Positions 47,216 through 56,637 of a stretch of DNA of 64,000 nucleotides are shown one piece after another (position 1 is the stretch's first letter; every line of letters starts with the position of its first letter). The position numbers and the translations under genes are program-made. Source of the stretch: Rhizosphaericola sp047606825 (lineage in GTDB: Bacteria > Bacteroidota > Bacteroidia > Chitinophagales > Chitinophagaceae); contig JASGDY010000092.1 of the NCBI GenBank assembly GCA_047606825.1, positions 1 to 64,000 on the forward strand, given 5' to 3'. The notes under the pieces were generated by a model. The model saw only the letters and a list, made by a program, of their open reading frames with translations, was not told the DNA's origin and did no database searches.

Positions 47216-47602
47216 ATGGTTTCTATGGTATCCAACGGCATCAGGGTAAGTGTGGAGACATCTTACCAAGAGGCGCAGAGCAATCCTCTGGCGCATCAGT
47301 TCGTTTTTGCCTACCGTATCAAGATTGAGAACCACAACGATTTCCCTATCAAGTTATTGAGTCGGCTTTGGTACATTTTCGACAGTAACAGCGAGCGCAG
47401 GGATGTGGAAGGTGAGGGTGTCGTCGGGCTGCAACCCGTCATCAATCCCGGTAGTTCGTTTGAGTATGTCAGCGGATGCCCGCTTACGACCGAGATGGGA
47501 CGGATGGTCGGATTTTATTGGCTAGAGAACCAAAAAGATATGAGCCGCTTTGAAGTGCAGGTTCCGTCCTTTGAACTGATTGCCCCGTTGAAGATGAACT
47601 GA
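47216..47602 (+). CDS. apaG: ApaG-family protein
   Basis: A 128-residue single-domain protein with the ApaG beta-sandwich: FVFAYRIKIENHNDFPIKLLSRLWYIFD, VEGEGVVGLQPVINPGSSFEY and CPLTTEMGRMVGFYWL. It has been linked to cobalt/magnesium resistance and to Ap4A metabolism in enterobacteria, but the biochemical role is unclear. ATG 47216 is where similarity begins. Confidence 0.93.
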   Translation: MVSMVSNGIRVSVETSYQEAQSNPLAHQFVFAYRIKIENHNDFPIKLLSRLWYIFDSNSERRDVEGEGVVGLQPVINPGSSFEYVSGCPLTTEMGRMVGFYWLENQKDMSRFEVQVPSFELIAPLKMN

Positions 47603-47630
47603 TGGTCGAAACAACCTTAATCTTCCTATT

Positions 47631-48188
47631 TTACCTGTTCCAATCCCAAACTACTATAACCCATTCCACGTTGTCGGGAGACACGTAATCTTTTATTTCT
47701 TTAAACCCCACTCTTTTATGGGCATTGAGGGAACGGGTATTGGTCCTGGCTATTTCCGTTATAGCAAAATCGTATTTGTCTTTGTAATATTCTTTGTAGG
47801 TCTCATAGCAGTTGTCAAAAAGCCCTTGTCCTCTATAGGATTTGTCAATACATACTTGTCCGACGACAATGTAGTTATAGTCTGGTATTGCCTTTCCGTT
47901 TAAGCATGTTTCATTAAAAATTCTAAACATTGGAATCAATATCGGAATGTCCCATTGAGATGCTTGTGTCATTGCCAGCAGATAACCAACGATATGGCCA
48001 TCGTCTTTTGCCACGATATGTTTTTCGTTGTTGTTGAGTTTGGTCAGTTGGTCAAGCGTATGGTTAACGGTCACAAATCCTTGGCTACTTATCTCTTCGC
48101 TGGTCAGACTATCTGCCAAGTTTTTTCTTTGTAGTTCAAGGATGCCTTCCAAATCGTTGGTTGTGTTTGCTGTTTCAAAAGTTATCAT
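47631..48188 (-). CDS. GNAT-family N-acetyltransferase
   Basis: A 185-residue acetyltransferase. The CoA-binding motif is in VVGQVCIDKSYRGQGLFDNCYETYKEYY, with Q-x-x-G-x-G replaced by R-G-Q-G-L. The C-terminal part shows the typical TNTRSLNAHKRVGFKEI. ATG 48188 gives the normal start ITFETANTTNDLEGILELQ; the frame is open 44 codons further upstream. The substrate is unknown. Confidence 0.88.
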   Translation of the reverse strand: MITFETANTTNDLEGILELQRKNLADSLTSEEISSQGFVTVNHTLDQLTKLNNNEKHIVAKDDGHIVGYLLAMTQASQWDIPILIPMFRIFNETCLNGKAIPDYNYIVVGQVCIDKSYRGQGLFDNCYETYKEYYKDKYDFAITEIARTNTRSLNAHKRVGFKEIKDYVSPDNVEWVIVVWDWNR

Positions 48189-48568
48189 GGGTGAACGTTG
48201 TTTGAAAAGGTGTATAATTGTTGCTGCTTGCTTTGTGGAGTCGCAGTCCACATCAAATCCATACAGCTTATCTCGCCAGCATGATAAGCATTTGCATAGC
48301 TCGTTATATATGTCGAGCAACAGGATTCTTTTGTTTAACTCGAGTTATAATTTTATCAACCCCAAAAGTTGATATTTTTATAACTCTCCAAATAAAATAC
48401 TGTTCAATAAAATACTATCAACAAAAAAATTACTGCTGCTATGTATAGCTGTCTTTTCATTTAAAATGGCTACTAATCCACATATATGTAACCGCTACAA
48501 CTCCAACCTCAAAAACTCCGCTGTCGGATTTTCTTCTGTTGATGACATTGCGTCCGCATCAGTAGCGT
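48189..48568. other. Gene-free region holding a copy of the uvrA 3' end
   Basis: About 380 AT-rich bases with a short direct repeat AATAAAATACT (about 48389-48414) and the 31-base near-copy of the uvrA terminus at 48497-48527. No protein-like frame was found, apart from a 29-codon minus-strand frame whose end reads PTAEFLRLEL like UvrA. Confidence 0.5.
48497..48527 (-). repeat. Second copy of the uvrA 3' end
   Basis: These 31 bases match 49252-49282 (the last codons of uvrA) with one mismatch. On the minus strand they read PTAEFLRLEL followed by TAG, against PTAEFLRSEL and TGA in uvrA. The toxin-antitoxin remnant lies between the two copies. Confidence 0.8.
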
Positions 48569-48869
48569 TTATTTTCTCTTTGACCATTTTCCAGGGTCGA
48601 TGGAAGTGTGAAAAATGGCAAGTACGACGATGTTATGGTCTTCTACGATATAATGCACCGCCGTAAGGAAATATTTTTAGATGAGCGATTCTCACGTTTT
48701 TGTAACGGACGGAATGGGACAATGGGCGTTGATGTACCTGCGCTATCACTATTTTGACTTCCTCCATGAATCGGTTAGGCAACAAAACGTTTTTCTTTTG
48801 ATACCATCGTTTTGCATCTCGTATATCATGGCGTACTTCCGGTGCGGCTTGCAATTTGTACTTATGCAT
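48569..48869 (-). pseudogene. RelE/ParE-type toxin, frameshifted
   Basis: From ATG 48869 the frame gives a ParE-like toxin: RHDIRDAKRWYQKKNVLLPNRF, a helix, then RIAHLKIFPYG. It then runs out of frame (GALYRRRP, stop near 48661). Shifting by one base at about 48665 restores VHYIVEDHNIVVLAIFHTS and IDPGKWSK, the typical toxin C-terminus, ending at 48569. One extra G therefore probably inactivates it. The start overlaps the antitoxin stop by 8 bases. Confidence 0.78.
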
Positions 48870-49089
48870 TTCCGTCCAATTTTTCTTCGATAAAGTCATC
48901 CCAGTCTATCATGGATTCGGGATTGTTCCGATATGATTTCAATCGTTCGTCTAGTATTTTTTTCTGCCATTCGGGAATATCGAGATGTATTTGCTCGGCA
49001 ATGGCATTCCAATCGTCTATCGGTAAAAAAACACCAACGGGATTCCCCATATTGTCAAAAGTATATTGCGGATGTATTGGAAGTTCCAT
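48862..49089 (-). CDS. Antitoxin-like addiction module component
   Basis: A 75-residue acidic protein. The N-terminal half (YTFDNMGNPVGVFLPIDDW) and the helical C-terminal half (IPEWQKKILDERLKSYRNNPES, followed by an acidic segment IDWDDFIEEKL) resemble addiction-module components that partner RelE/ParE toxins. It is the first gene of the pair, followed with an 8-base overlap by the damaged toxin gene. Confidence 0.75.
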   Translation of the reverse strand: MELPIHPQYTFDNMGNPVGVFLPIDDWNAIAEQIHLDIPEWQKKILDERLKSYRNNPESMIDWDDFIEEKLDGNA

Positions 49090-49141
49090 AAAATTTTATT
49101 TAATGCCCCAAAGGAAATGCGTTATCTCTTATAACTATATC

Positions 49142-49149
49142 CAAAGATA
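49142..49149 (-). promoter_or_regulatory. -7 element upstream of the antitoxin gene
   Basis: TATCTTTG on the minus strand matches the Bacteroidota -7 consensus 52 bases before the start codon. A TTTG exists 24 bases further up, slightly more than the usual spacing. Confidence 0.5.
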
Positions 49150-49214
49150 CTAAAACTTAAAAGTAAAAAAAGACAAAGGTTAATGTAAAAAGCAACGATA
49201 GGATATCCTTTTAC

Positions 49215-49234
49215 GGTTCGTGCGGACACGAACC
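49215..49234 (-). terminator. Hairpin after uvrA
   Basis: GGTTCGTG (49215-49222) pairs perfectly with CACGAACC (49227-49234). On the minus strand the loop is UCCG, a stable UNCG-type tetraloop. No U run follows, so it may protect the mRNA end more than terminate. Confidence 0.55.
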
Positions 49235-49249
49235 ACGGCTATCTGGGTT

Positions 49250-52105
49250 TCACAACTCCGACCTCAAAAACTCCGCTGTCGGGCTTTTCTGTTTTTTAAC
49301 CATTTCCTCCGGTGTTCCGGAAAACAATATCCTGCCGCCTCCGGCACCGCCTTCCGGGCCGAGGTCGATGATAGTGTCCGCCATCTTGATGACGTCCATG
49401 TTGTGTTCGATAATCAGCACGGTGTTGCCGCGGTCAACGAGTTTGTTGACGACGTTGAGCAACAGTTGGATGTCACTGAAATGTAGGCCCGTCGTGGGTT
49501 CGTCCAATATGTAAAACGTTTTTCCGGTGTCTCTTTTGCCGAGTTCGGTGGAGAGCTTGACACGCTGCGCTTCGCCGCCGCTCAACGTCACGGCGGGCTG
49601 CCCGAGCGTGATATAACCCAGGCCGACGTCCTGCAACACTTTGATTTTGCGGTAGAGCGACGGCACCGGCTGGAAAAAATCAATCGCTTCGTCCACGGTC
49701 ATGTCGAGCACGTCGCTGATGGATTTGCCCTTGTAGCGGATTTCCAGGGTCTCGCGGTTGTAGCGACGGCCGTTGCATTTTTCGCAGGGAACGTGTACGT
49801 CTGGCAGGAAATTCATTTCGATGACACGGATGCCCGCGCCCTCGCACATATCGCAACGACCACCTTTGACATTAAAGGAGAAACGCCCGGCGTTGTAGCC
49901 ACGGATTTTGGCTTCGGGAATGGCGGCGAACAGCGTGCGTATGTCCGTGAAAAAGCCGCAATACGTCGCCGGGTTGCTACGCGGCGTGCGTCCAATCGGC
50001 GACTGGTCGATATCGATGACCTTGTCGATATGTTCCAGACCAGAAACGCTTTGGTAAGGCATCGGCTTTGAGCGCGACTTGTAGCAATATTGGGACAATA
50101 TTGGATAGAGCGTCTCATTGATAAGTGTTGACTTGCCGCTGCCACTCACACCCGAAACGACGATCAACTGTCCGAGTGGAAATTGCGCATTGACGTTTTG
50201 CAGGTTGTTGCCAGACGCCCCTTTTATCTCGATGGACTTGCCGTTGCCTTTTCTTCTTTTTTCCGGGACGGCGATAGTCTTTTTTCCGTTGAGGAAAGCC
50301 GCGGTCTCGGACTGTTGCTGCATGATCTGCTTGGGCGTGCCTTCCGCAACAACTGAGCCGCCAAGCCTTCCTGCGCCGGGACCGATATCGACCAGATAAT
50401 CGGAAGCTAACATGATATCCTTGTCATGCTCGACGACCAGGATGCTATTGCCGATATCGCGCAGATTTTCCAAAGCTTTTATCAGCCGCATGTTGTCACG
50501 CTGGTGCAACCCGATGCTCGGTTCGTCCAGGATGTATGTGATGCCTTGCAGTTGCGAACCGATCTGTGTCGCCAGGCGGATTCGCTGGCTCTCGCCACCG
50601 CTAAGGCTTCGGGTCGGACGGTTCAATGTCAGATAGGTCAAACCTACGTTGAGCAAAAATCCCAGCCTGTCACGGATTTCTTTCAATATGTCCTTGGCGA
50701 TGACGTTTTGCTTGTCCGAAAGTCTTTTTTCGATATGGGTAAACCATTTTTCCAGTTTGGTCAGGTCGAGGTTGCTGAGTTGGGCGATGTTTTTTTCATC
50801 GACCTTGAACCAAAGGCTTTCCTTGCGGAGGCGTTGGCCGCCGCAGGTCGGGCAGGTTTTGAGTTCCATGAATTTTTCGACCCATTCCTGCATGTTGGCA
50901 GTCGCGTCGGAAGCACCAAACCAACGTTTCAGCATGGGAATCACACCTTCAAAAGCCTGTGCGTACATGTTGCCGACCACTGTGTCCATGTCGATTTCCA
51001 GGTCGGTATTAGCTTTTTCGCTGCCATAGAGGAGAATGTTGAGTTTCCCCTCGGGTATTGCCGCAATCGGTTTGTTGAGGGGTATGCCGTTCTTTTTGGC
51101 GATGTGCTTGACCTGTTGGTAGATGCCCGCGTCCCTTTCCGCACCCAACGGCGTGATGCCACCGTCCTCGATTGCAACCGAGCGGTCGGGAATCACAGTG
51201 TCCATGTCGATACTGTAAACAGTACCCAAACCTTTGCAGTGCGGACACGCACCGTAAGGCGAGTTGAACGAAAACGAGTTGGGCGACGGTTCCTCGTAGC
51301 TAATCCCGGTGTCCTGACAGACGAGCTGCTTGGAATATTGGACGATTTTGTTCGTGTCCTGCAACAGGAAAAACACGAGGTCGTTGCCCATCTTCAATGC
51401 CTGTTGGATGCTTTGGCTCAGGCGCACACGCATGTCTTCCTTGACTTGCAGACGGTCGATGACAATCTCGATGTCGTGGATTTTGTAGCGGTCCAGCTGC
51501 ATTTTGGGTGTGATGTCCTTGACCTCGCCGTCCACGCGGACTTTGAGAAAACCTTTTTTGCGGATGTCCTCAAAGAGTTCGCGGTAATGGCCTTTGCGCC
51601 CGCGTACCAATGGTGCCAATATGTTAATTTTTTCTCCGGGGTATTTTTCAAACACGTTGTGGAGGATTTCCTCTTCGCTGAACTTGACCATCTTCTTGCC
51701 CGTGTTGTAGCTGTACGCCTCGCCGATACGTGCGAACAGCAGCCGCAGGAAATCGTATATCTCGGTAATCGTCCCGACGGTCGAGCGCGGGTTTTTGTTC
51801 GTCGTTTTCTGTTCGATGGATATGACCGGGCTGAGCCCTGCAATCTTGTCCACGTCGGGACGTTCCATGTCGCCCATGAACTGCCGCGCATAGGCACTGA
51901 AACTTTCCATGTACCGCCGTTGTCCCTCGTTGTAGATCGTGTCAAAAGCCAGCGACGACTTGCCGCTACCGCTCACGCCGGTGAAGACAACGAGTTTGTT
52001 TTTGGGTATGTTGATGGATATGTCTTTGAGATTGTGTTCCCGTGCGCCGATGATTTCGATTTGTTCTGCAATGTCTGGGATCTTCGCTTGCGTTTGCTTT
52101 GCCAT
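49250..52105 (-). CDS. uvrA: Excinuclease ABC subunit A
   Basis: A 951-residue damage-sensing ATPase of nucleotide excision repair. It has two ABC modules: Walker A GVSGSGKSSLAFDTIYNEGQ and GVSGSGKSTLINETLYP, with signatures LSGGESQRIRLATQIG and LSGGEAQRVKLSTELG. The second zinc finger is complete (GRCDMCEGAG ... VPCEKCNGRRYN). The first keeps ACPHCKGLG but has VCQDTG in place of the usual first Cys pair. Length is normal. It works with Mfd, encoded at 28.0-31.4 kb. The 3' end is duplicated at 48497. Confidence 0.97.
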   Translation of the reverse strand: MAKQTQAKIPDIAEQIEIIGAREHNLKDISINIPKNKLVVFTGVSGSGKSSLAFDTIYNEGQRRYMESFSAYARQFMGDMERPDVDKIAGLSPVISIEQKTTNKNPRSTVGTITEIYDFLRLLFARIGEAYSYNTGKKMVKFSEEEILHNVFEKYPGEKINILAPLVRGRKGHYRELFEDIRKKGFLKVRVDGEVKDITPKMQLDRYKIHDIEIVIDRLQVKEDMRVRLSQSIQQALKMGNDLVFFLLQDTNKIVQYSKQLVCQDTGISYEEPSPNSFSFNSPYGACPHCKGLGTVYSIDMDTVIPDRSVAIEDGGITPLGAERDAGIYQQVKHIAKKNGIPLNKPIAAIPEGKLNILLYGSEKANTDLEIDMDTVVGNMYAQAFEGVIPMLKRWFGASDATANMQEWVEKFMELKTCPTCGGQRLRKESLWFKVDEKNIAQLSNLDLTKLEKWFTHIEKRLSDKQNVIAKDILKEIRDRLGFLLNVGLTYLTLNRPTRSLSGGESQRIRLATQIGSQLQGITYILDEPSIGLHQRDNMRLIKALENLRDIGNSILVVEHDKDIMLASDYLVDIGPGAGRLGGSVVAEGTPKQIMQQQSETAAFLNGKKTIAVPEKRRKGNGKSIEIKGASGNNLQNVNAQFPLGQLIVVSGVSGSGKSTLINETLYPILSQYCYKSRSKPMPYQSVSGLEHIDKVIDIDQSPIGRTPRSNPATYCGFFTDIRTLFAAIPEAKIRGYNAGRFSFNVKGGRCDMCEGAGIRVIEMNFLPDVHVPCEKCNGRRYNRETLEIRYKGKSISDVLDMTVDEAIDFFQPVPSLYRKIKVLQDVGLGYITLGQPAVTLSGGEAQRVKLSTELGKRDTGKTFYILDEPTTGLHFSDIQLLLNVVNKLVDRGNTVLIIEHNMDVIKMADTIIDLGPEGGAGGGRILFSGTPEEMVKKQKSPTAEFLRSEL

Positions 52106-52255
52106 AACACTTGCAAGTTAAGGAGAAAATCGGGTCTTTATTCGTGCATTCGCGGCTACTTTTATCGAAATGCCATTACTTCTGCAACGAATGAATTTTT
52201 GCCATAAAAAAGAAATGCTTAATTTTATGACTACTTATCTAATTAAAAAGTGCGT

Positions 52256-53155
52256 ATGAAAACGATACAAAAAATAATGATGGTCGCTTGCGTGATGTTT
52301 TGCTATTATGTGCAGGCGCAGAATAACGGAGATTTTGTCGCTAACCTCAGAATATTCGTTGACAAATACGACATCAAGTCTCCCGAGAAAGTCGACGGAG
52401 TCGTTGTCTATCAACAGACATACAGACCGGACACGCTCCATCTGGACAGTACGCAGGTCGATACGATGGCACTGTCTTATAGTATCCATTTTTCGGACTA
52501 TCGAGCCAAAGGCAAGCGCGAACTTGACTCGACGGTTTCTATCATGATTGACCGTATATCAAAACTGGATCCTGCGTCGCCCCGTACGGAACGCTTTCCT
52601 TCTTACAAAGGCCGTCTTTCCCGAGACAGGTTTTTAGGAAATGATGGCAAGATGTACGAATATCAAGATGTTGTACAGAACTATTACTTGGTAAAATATG
52701 TCTCGAAAAAAACAGACTGGAAAATTGAGGATTCTACCAAAAATGTCTGTGGCTATCTCTGCCAAAAAGCGGAAGCCGATGTATTGGGACGGCATTATAT
52801 TGCGTGGTTCACGACCGATGTTCCAGGCACATTCGGACCGCGGACATTGGCGGGATTGCCGGGAATGATTTTGCAAGCGTATGATAATACGGGACAGATA
52901 ACATATAACGCCATTCAGGTGTTCGCGAAAAACAATCCTAATACGACGATAGGACTTCCCGCCAAGGGCATCGTTTGTACGAAAAAAGAATATGACGCGA
53001 TGATGGAAGCTTTTGAGAAAAATCCCCAGGCTTTTTTCGCTGGACAAAAAAATGTCGTGGCCGGAAGTGCTGTTGGAGGGCGCGGCGGCGGCAATCCGAA
53101 CAAGCCCAAAAAAGTAATCCCACAAAACAGTATCGAGTTGAAGATGGAGGAATAA
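52256..53155 (+). CDS. GLPGLI-family protein
   Basis: A 299-residue secreted protein with a signal peptide. It contains the family signature LAGLPGMILQA, preceded by YIAWFTTDVPGTFGPRT and CGYLCQKAEAD. The family is specific to Bacteroidota, and its role is unknown, although it is often found near outer-membrane proteins and peptidases. I use ATG 52256 because the GTG at 52250 only adds two residues. Confidence 0.9.
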   Translation: MKTIQKIMMVACVMFCYYVQAQNNGDFVANLRIFVDKYDIKSPEKVDGVVVYQQTYRPDTLHLDSTQVDTMALSYSIHFSDYRAKGKRELDSTVSIMIDRISKLDPASPRTERFPSYKGRLSRDRFLGNDGKMYEYQDVVQNYYLVKYVSKKTDWKIEDSTKNVCGYLCQKAEADVLGRHYIAWFTTDVPGTFGPRTLAGLPGMILQAYDNTGQITYNAIQVFAKNNPNTTIGLPAKGIVCTKKEYDAMMEAFEKNPQAFFAGQKNVVAGSAVGGRGGGNPNKPKKVIPQNSIELKMEE

Positions 53156-53242
53156 GCCATTCAACAAATTTTTATCCCGCAAATGATGTCTGTTGGGGAT
53201 ATTGTCCGGTAAAAGCGACAAGCCAGTTATAGAAAAAAAAAT

Positions 53243-53276
53243 CTCTGCACAGTCTCCTGAAAGGGACTTTGCAGAG
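53243..53276 (-). terminator. Hairpin terminator on the minus strand
   Basis: CTCTGCA (53243-53249) pairs with TGCAGAG (53270-53276) and AGTC with GACT inside. A run of nine A on the left gives a U run on the minus strand. It lies 160 bases beyond the M1 peptidase stop. Confidence 0.65.
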
Positions 53277-53435
53277 AAGAAATGAATTTGATAGATATCT
53301 TAGCAAAGTCTAAACAACTTCACGAAGATAGAACTGATTTAAACGTTTTCATATAAGTTCAAGTACGAATTGTACATCCGAGAAGGCCATCTCGTCATCC
53401 TTTTGAAAAAACTTAAACGACTTCATCTTATAATT

Positions 53436-55301
53436 TTATAAACTCCTTGTATTGTCCCCGGGTGTTGCGTCCATGAACAGGCCGCCATCCACTGTTATAG
53501 ACTGTATGGGTTTGTTGTTTTTATATTTAAAGGATGTCGTTGTACTGTTTTTCCAAACGGCAGGTGTATAGTGTGTACGGGTTTCCGTTCCGTCTTTGTA
53601 TTTAATGATTACATCAAATGGAACTGCAAAACCGCCAATATTGTTTACTAGAACGGAATTGTCTTTTTTTAATTCCAATTTTAAGTCAATATAGTTGTTG
53701 GTAAAAAACCAATTATTAAAAAACCAGTTCAAATCCTGTCCGCTACCTGTATTCATCGAGTTGAAATAATCCCAGGGAATCGGGTGTTTTCCGTTCCAGT
53801 TGTCGATATAGTTGCGCAACGCTTTTTTAAATAAATCGTCGCCCAGCATATCTTTCAACGCGAGATAGGAAAGTGATGCTTTGCCATAAGAATTGTTGCC
53901 GTAACCCGCGCCGGAAACCTGCGAGGACATCAATATAATCGGTTGGTCTTCTTCGGTAGAAGGGTCGTTGATATAACGGTTGACGCGGAAATTTTTATAT
54001 AGGCTGTCCGCATTTGCTTTTCCATATTCGTCAATACCGATCAGGTATTCAAACGTCGTCGCCCAGCCCTCGTCCATATAGGCGTAGCGCGTCTCGTTGA
54101 TACCCATATAAAATGGAAAATAGGTGTGCGCCATCTCGTGGTCCTGCAACATCTGCGCAAAACGAAATTCTTTCCCAACCGTGGCGTCGTTGACCATCAT
54201 CGGATATTCCATGTCTGCCTGTCCTTGTACGGCGGTCATTTTTGGGTAAGGGTAAGCGACACCAGGCCACTTCGTGGAGAAACTTTTTAACGCATAAGTT
54301 CCCCATTGTACAGCGTGCGGAAAGTCAGGCGTCGTGTCGTTGTATGCCGCCTGCATACTGACCCTGCGCTTAGTCGCGTCATCGACGATGACACTCGCAC
54401 CGTCCCACACATAATGGTTGCCAATCGCAAAACATACGTCTGTAATGTGGTTGGCGGCAAATTTCCATTCGTTCCAATCGTTCTGTGCGGTAACTTTTCC
54501 GGCTAATAGTTCGGGTAGAGTGGCGATATGTATTGTCGAATCCGAACTGTAAGAGTCCTTCAAGCGTTTGGCAATATTGGGTTGCAGTACTTCGTCTGGA
54601 TTGAGCAGGTCGCCTGTTCCCCACACGACATAGTTCTTCGGAGCGGCAACCGAAACCTTATAGTCGTTGAAATCATTGTAAAACTCCGCACGGTCAGAAT
54701 GTTCCAACCTGTCCCAACCATTGTAGTCGTCATACACCGACACACGCGGATAGCTATATGCCGCATATATCGTCGTGCTGTCGAGCATGCCTTCGCGCCC
54801 GCTCTGTTTGGACAGAGGATATTCCCACTCGATGGCAATATGGCTACTCGATTTTGGCGATATAGCTTTTGCTAATCTTATCGGACAGATCGTGGAAAAC
54901 TGGTCGTCTGGGATTGCGTATTTATAGCCGTCGATAATGCAGGATTTTAATTTTAGTCCTGAGGTTAGGAAATCGGCACCAATAGGTCCGGAATGCGCAG
55001 CCGTTGGTTTGTGTAGGTTGTTGACAAAGCGCAAGACGAGTGTCTTCAATGTGTCCGTGCTGTTGTTGGAATAGTCGATGGTTTCGGAGCCTGCCATTTT
55101 TTGTTCGGTCGGATAGGCCGTCAACTTAATGTCGTAAACGCCTTTGTTTTGCCAATAGTTGCTTCCGGGTTTGCCGTCTGCCGCGCGCGTACCGTTATCA
55201 AAAGCTTTTTTGATGTTGCGTGGCATGTAGAGCGACTGGGCATTGGCCTGATGCTGTACCGCCAAACCTATTGTGCAGAATGCGATGAATTGTTTGAACA
55301 T
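53436..55301 (-). CDS. M1-family zinc metallopeptidase
   Basis: A 621-residue secreted aminopeptidase-like protein with a signal peptide. The N-terminal saddle-like domain has SETIDYSNNSTDTLKTLVLR. The catalytic domain has QDHEMAHTYFPFYMG with the HExxH zinc motif (HEMAH) and the third ligand Glu in AYMDEGWATTFEY. The GxMEN exopeptidase motif of classical aminopeptidases is replaced by QGQADMEYPMMV. It ends with a short beta-sandwich. It forms a single-gene unit. Confidence 0.9.
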   Translation of the reverse strand: MFKQFIAFCTIGLAVQHQANAQSLYMPRNIKKAFDNGTRAADGKPGSNYWQNKGVYDIKLTAYPTEQKMAGSETIDYSNNSTDTLKTLVLRFVNNLHKPTAAHSGPIGADFLTSGLKLKSCIIDGYKYAIPDDQFSTICPIRLAKAISPKSSSHIAIEWEYPLSKQSGREGMLDSTTIYAAYSYPRVSVYDDYNGWDRLEHSDRAEFYNDFNDYKVSVAAPKNYVVWGTGDLLNPDEVLQPNIAKRLKDSYSSDSTIHIATLPELLAGKVTAQNDWNEWKFAANHITDVCFAIGNHYVWDGASVIVDDATKRRVSMQAAYNDTTPDFPHAVQWGTYALKSFSTKWPGVAYPYPKMTAVQGQADMEYPMMVNDATVGKEFRFAQMLQDHEMAHTYFPFYMGINETRYAYMDEGWATTFEYLIGIDEYGKANADSLYKNFRVNRYINDPSTEEDQPIILMSSQVSGAGYGNNSYGKASLSYLALKDMLGDDLFKKALRNYIDNWNGKHPIPWDYFNSMNTGSGQDLNWFFNNWFFTNNYIDLKLELKKDNSVLVNNIGGFAVPFDVIIKYKDGTETRTHYTPAVWKNSTTTSFKYKNNKPIQSITVDGGLFMDATPGDNTRSL

Positions 55302-55404
55302 GGTTTTACATTACTTTTTGAGGGAATAAAGATAGCAGTTGCTAAGGTAAAAGTAAAAAGCATTGGGCCTTTTTACTATATTTAACTTCAAATAAGAGAA
55401 AAAT

Positions 55405-55809
55405 ATGTTTAGCGAAATCATTACGCCGCGCTTTGGCGACACCGATGCCTGCGGCCATATCAACAATGCCGTATTGCCTGTCTGGTTTGAACACGCGCGC
55501 AATCCAATTTTAAAAATCCTGCATCCATCGATGGACTATAAAACATGGAATACCATCGTGGCACATATAGAAGTTGATTTTGTCTCGCAGATAAGACTGG
55601 AAAAAGAAGTGGAAATACGCACCTATATTTCCAAAATCGGAAACAGTTCGTTTGAAATATACAACGAGGCATGGCAGGCTGGAATCCTTTCTGCCAAAGG
55701 GAAAGCAGTATTGATACACTATGATTTCACACAACAAAAATCCGTGACGTTACCGGAAAATATCAAAACGGAATTTAAGGAGCATTGGATTGAGTTGGAG
55801 ATAAAGTAA
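55405..55809 (+). CDS. Acyl-CoA thioesterase (YbgC/FadM, hotdog fold)
   Basis: A 134-residue 4-hydroxybenzoyl-CoA-type thioesterase. The catalytic region PRFGDTDACGHINNAVLPVWFE contains the conserved Asp. HIEVDFVSQIRLEKEVEIRT and ILSAKGKAVLIHYDF are the hotdog strands. It hydrolyses acyl-CoA esters; the chain specificity is unknown. It is divergent from the M1 peptidase. Confidence 0.9.
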   Translation: MFSEIITPRFGDTDACGHINNAVLPVWFEHARNPILKILHPSMDYKTWNTIVAHIEVDFVSQIRLEKEVEIRTYISKIGNSSFEIYNEAWQAGILSAKGKAVLIHYDFTQQKSVTLPENIKTEFKEHWIELEIK

Positions 55810-55852
55810 GAATTGAAGCTTGCGACAGTGAAGGAAGGAAAATTTTTACTTT

Positions 55853-56548
55853 TTATAGAATCTCCCGCAATTCCTCCAGCGAGGTAATCGTAAACTTGGA
55901 CGGAACAACCTGTTCCGCGCCGATATGGTTGACCCAGACCGTATCTATTTCGACGTTATTGGCACCGGCGATGTCGGCATCCTGGTTGTCTCCGATCATC
56001 ATACTGGATGCTTTTTCCGCTTTTGCCGCGTTGAGCGCATATTGAAAAATTTCCGGGTTGGGTTTGAGGCTGCCGCTCGTTTCGGAGGTGACGACCTGTT
56101 CAAAATATTTTTCCAGATTACTACTCTTCAGTTTCCCCGCCTGTATCGCGTCAAAACCATTGGTAATCAAGTGCAGGCGGTAATTTTTTTCCGACAGATA
56201 GTCCAGTATTTCCAGCGTGTACGGAAACAGCTTGCTTTTGGTCGGCAATAGACTTAGGAACTGTTTGTCCATTTGTCTTGCCAGTGCTTCGTCGGCAATC
56301 TTGAAATCCAGCATCGCAAGGTACATACGTTTCCATTTCAGGACGTCCTGCTTGATATGGCCTTTGGTGTACAAGCTCCAAAGCCTTGTGTTGTGTACGC
56401 TGTAACGCTCAAAGAAATCGTCAAAATCTTCGATGCCTCTTTCGCGGAGATTGGTCTGGAGGAATATTTCTTCGATAGCCTCTTTGGCATTGGCCTCAAA
56501 ATCCCAAATCGTATGGTCCAGGTCAAAGAAGATATTTTGGTAAGTCAT
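55853..56548 (-). CDS. HAD-superfamily hydrolase, YjjG type
   Basis: A 231-residue phosphatase. Motif I is NIFFDLDHTIWDFEANAKEA (nucleophile Asp in DLDHT). A helical cap comes next, then HLITNGFDAIQAGKLK (motif II) and GSLKPNPEIFQYAL, and SSMMIGDNQDADIAGA gives motifs III and IV. It resembles the nucleotidase YjjG, which removes noncanonical nucleoside monophosphates. ATG 56548 is chosen because the catalytic strand follows directly. Confidence 0.9.
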   Translation of the reverse strand: MTYQNIFFDLDHTIWDFEANAKEAIEEIFLQTNLRERGIEDFDDFFERYSVHNTRLWSLYTKGHIKQDVLKWKRMYLAMLDFKIADEALARQMDKQFLSLLPTKSKLFPYTLEILDYLSEKNYRLHLITNGFDAIQAGKLKSSNLEKYFEQVVTSETSGSLKPNPEIFQYALNAAKAEKASSMMIGDNQDADIAGANNVEIDTVWVNHIGAEQVVPSKFTITSLEELREIL

Positions 56549-56637
56549 GTGCAAAGTTATGATTTCATTGGCCACGAATATACAAACCCTGCATGCATTC
56601 GTGGCCTATTTCTTACCTTGCGGCAAATCGTCCAAAT

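Noticed and set aside
50426..52207. A 593-codon open frame antisense to uvrA
   Set aside because: It mirrors the uvrA codons, has no protein-like motifs, and uvrA is unambiguous on the other strand.
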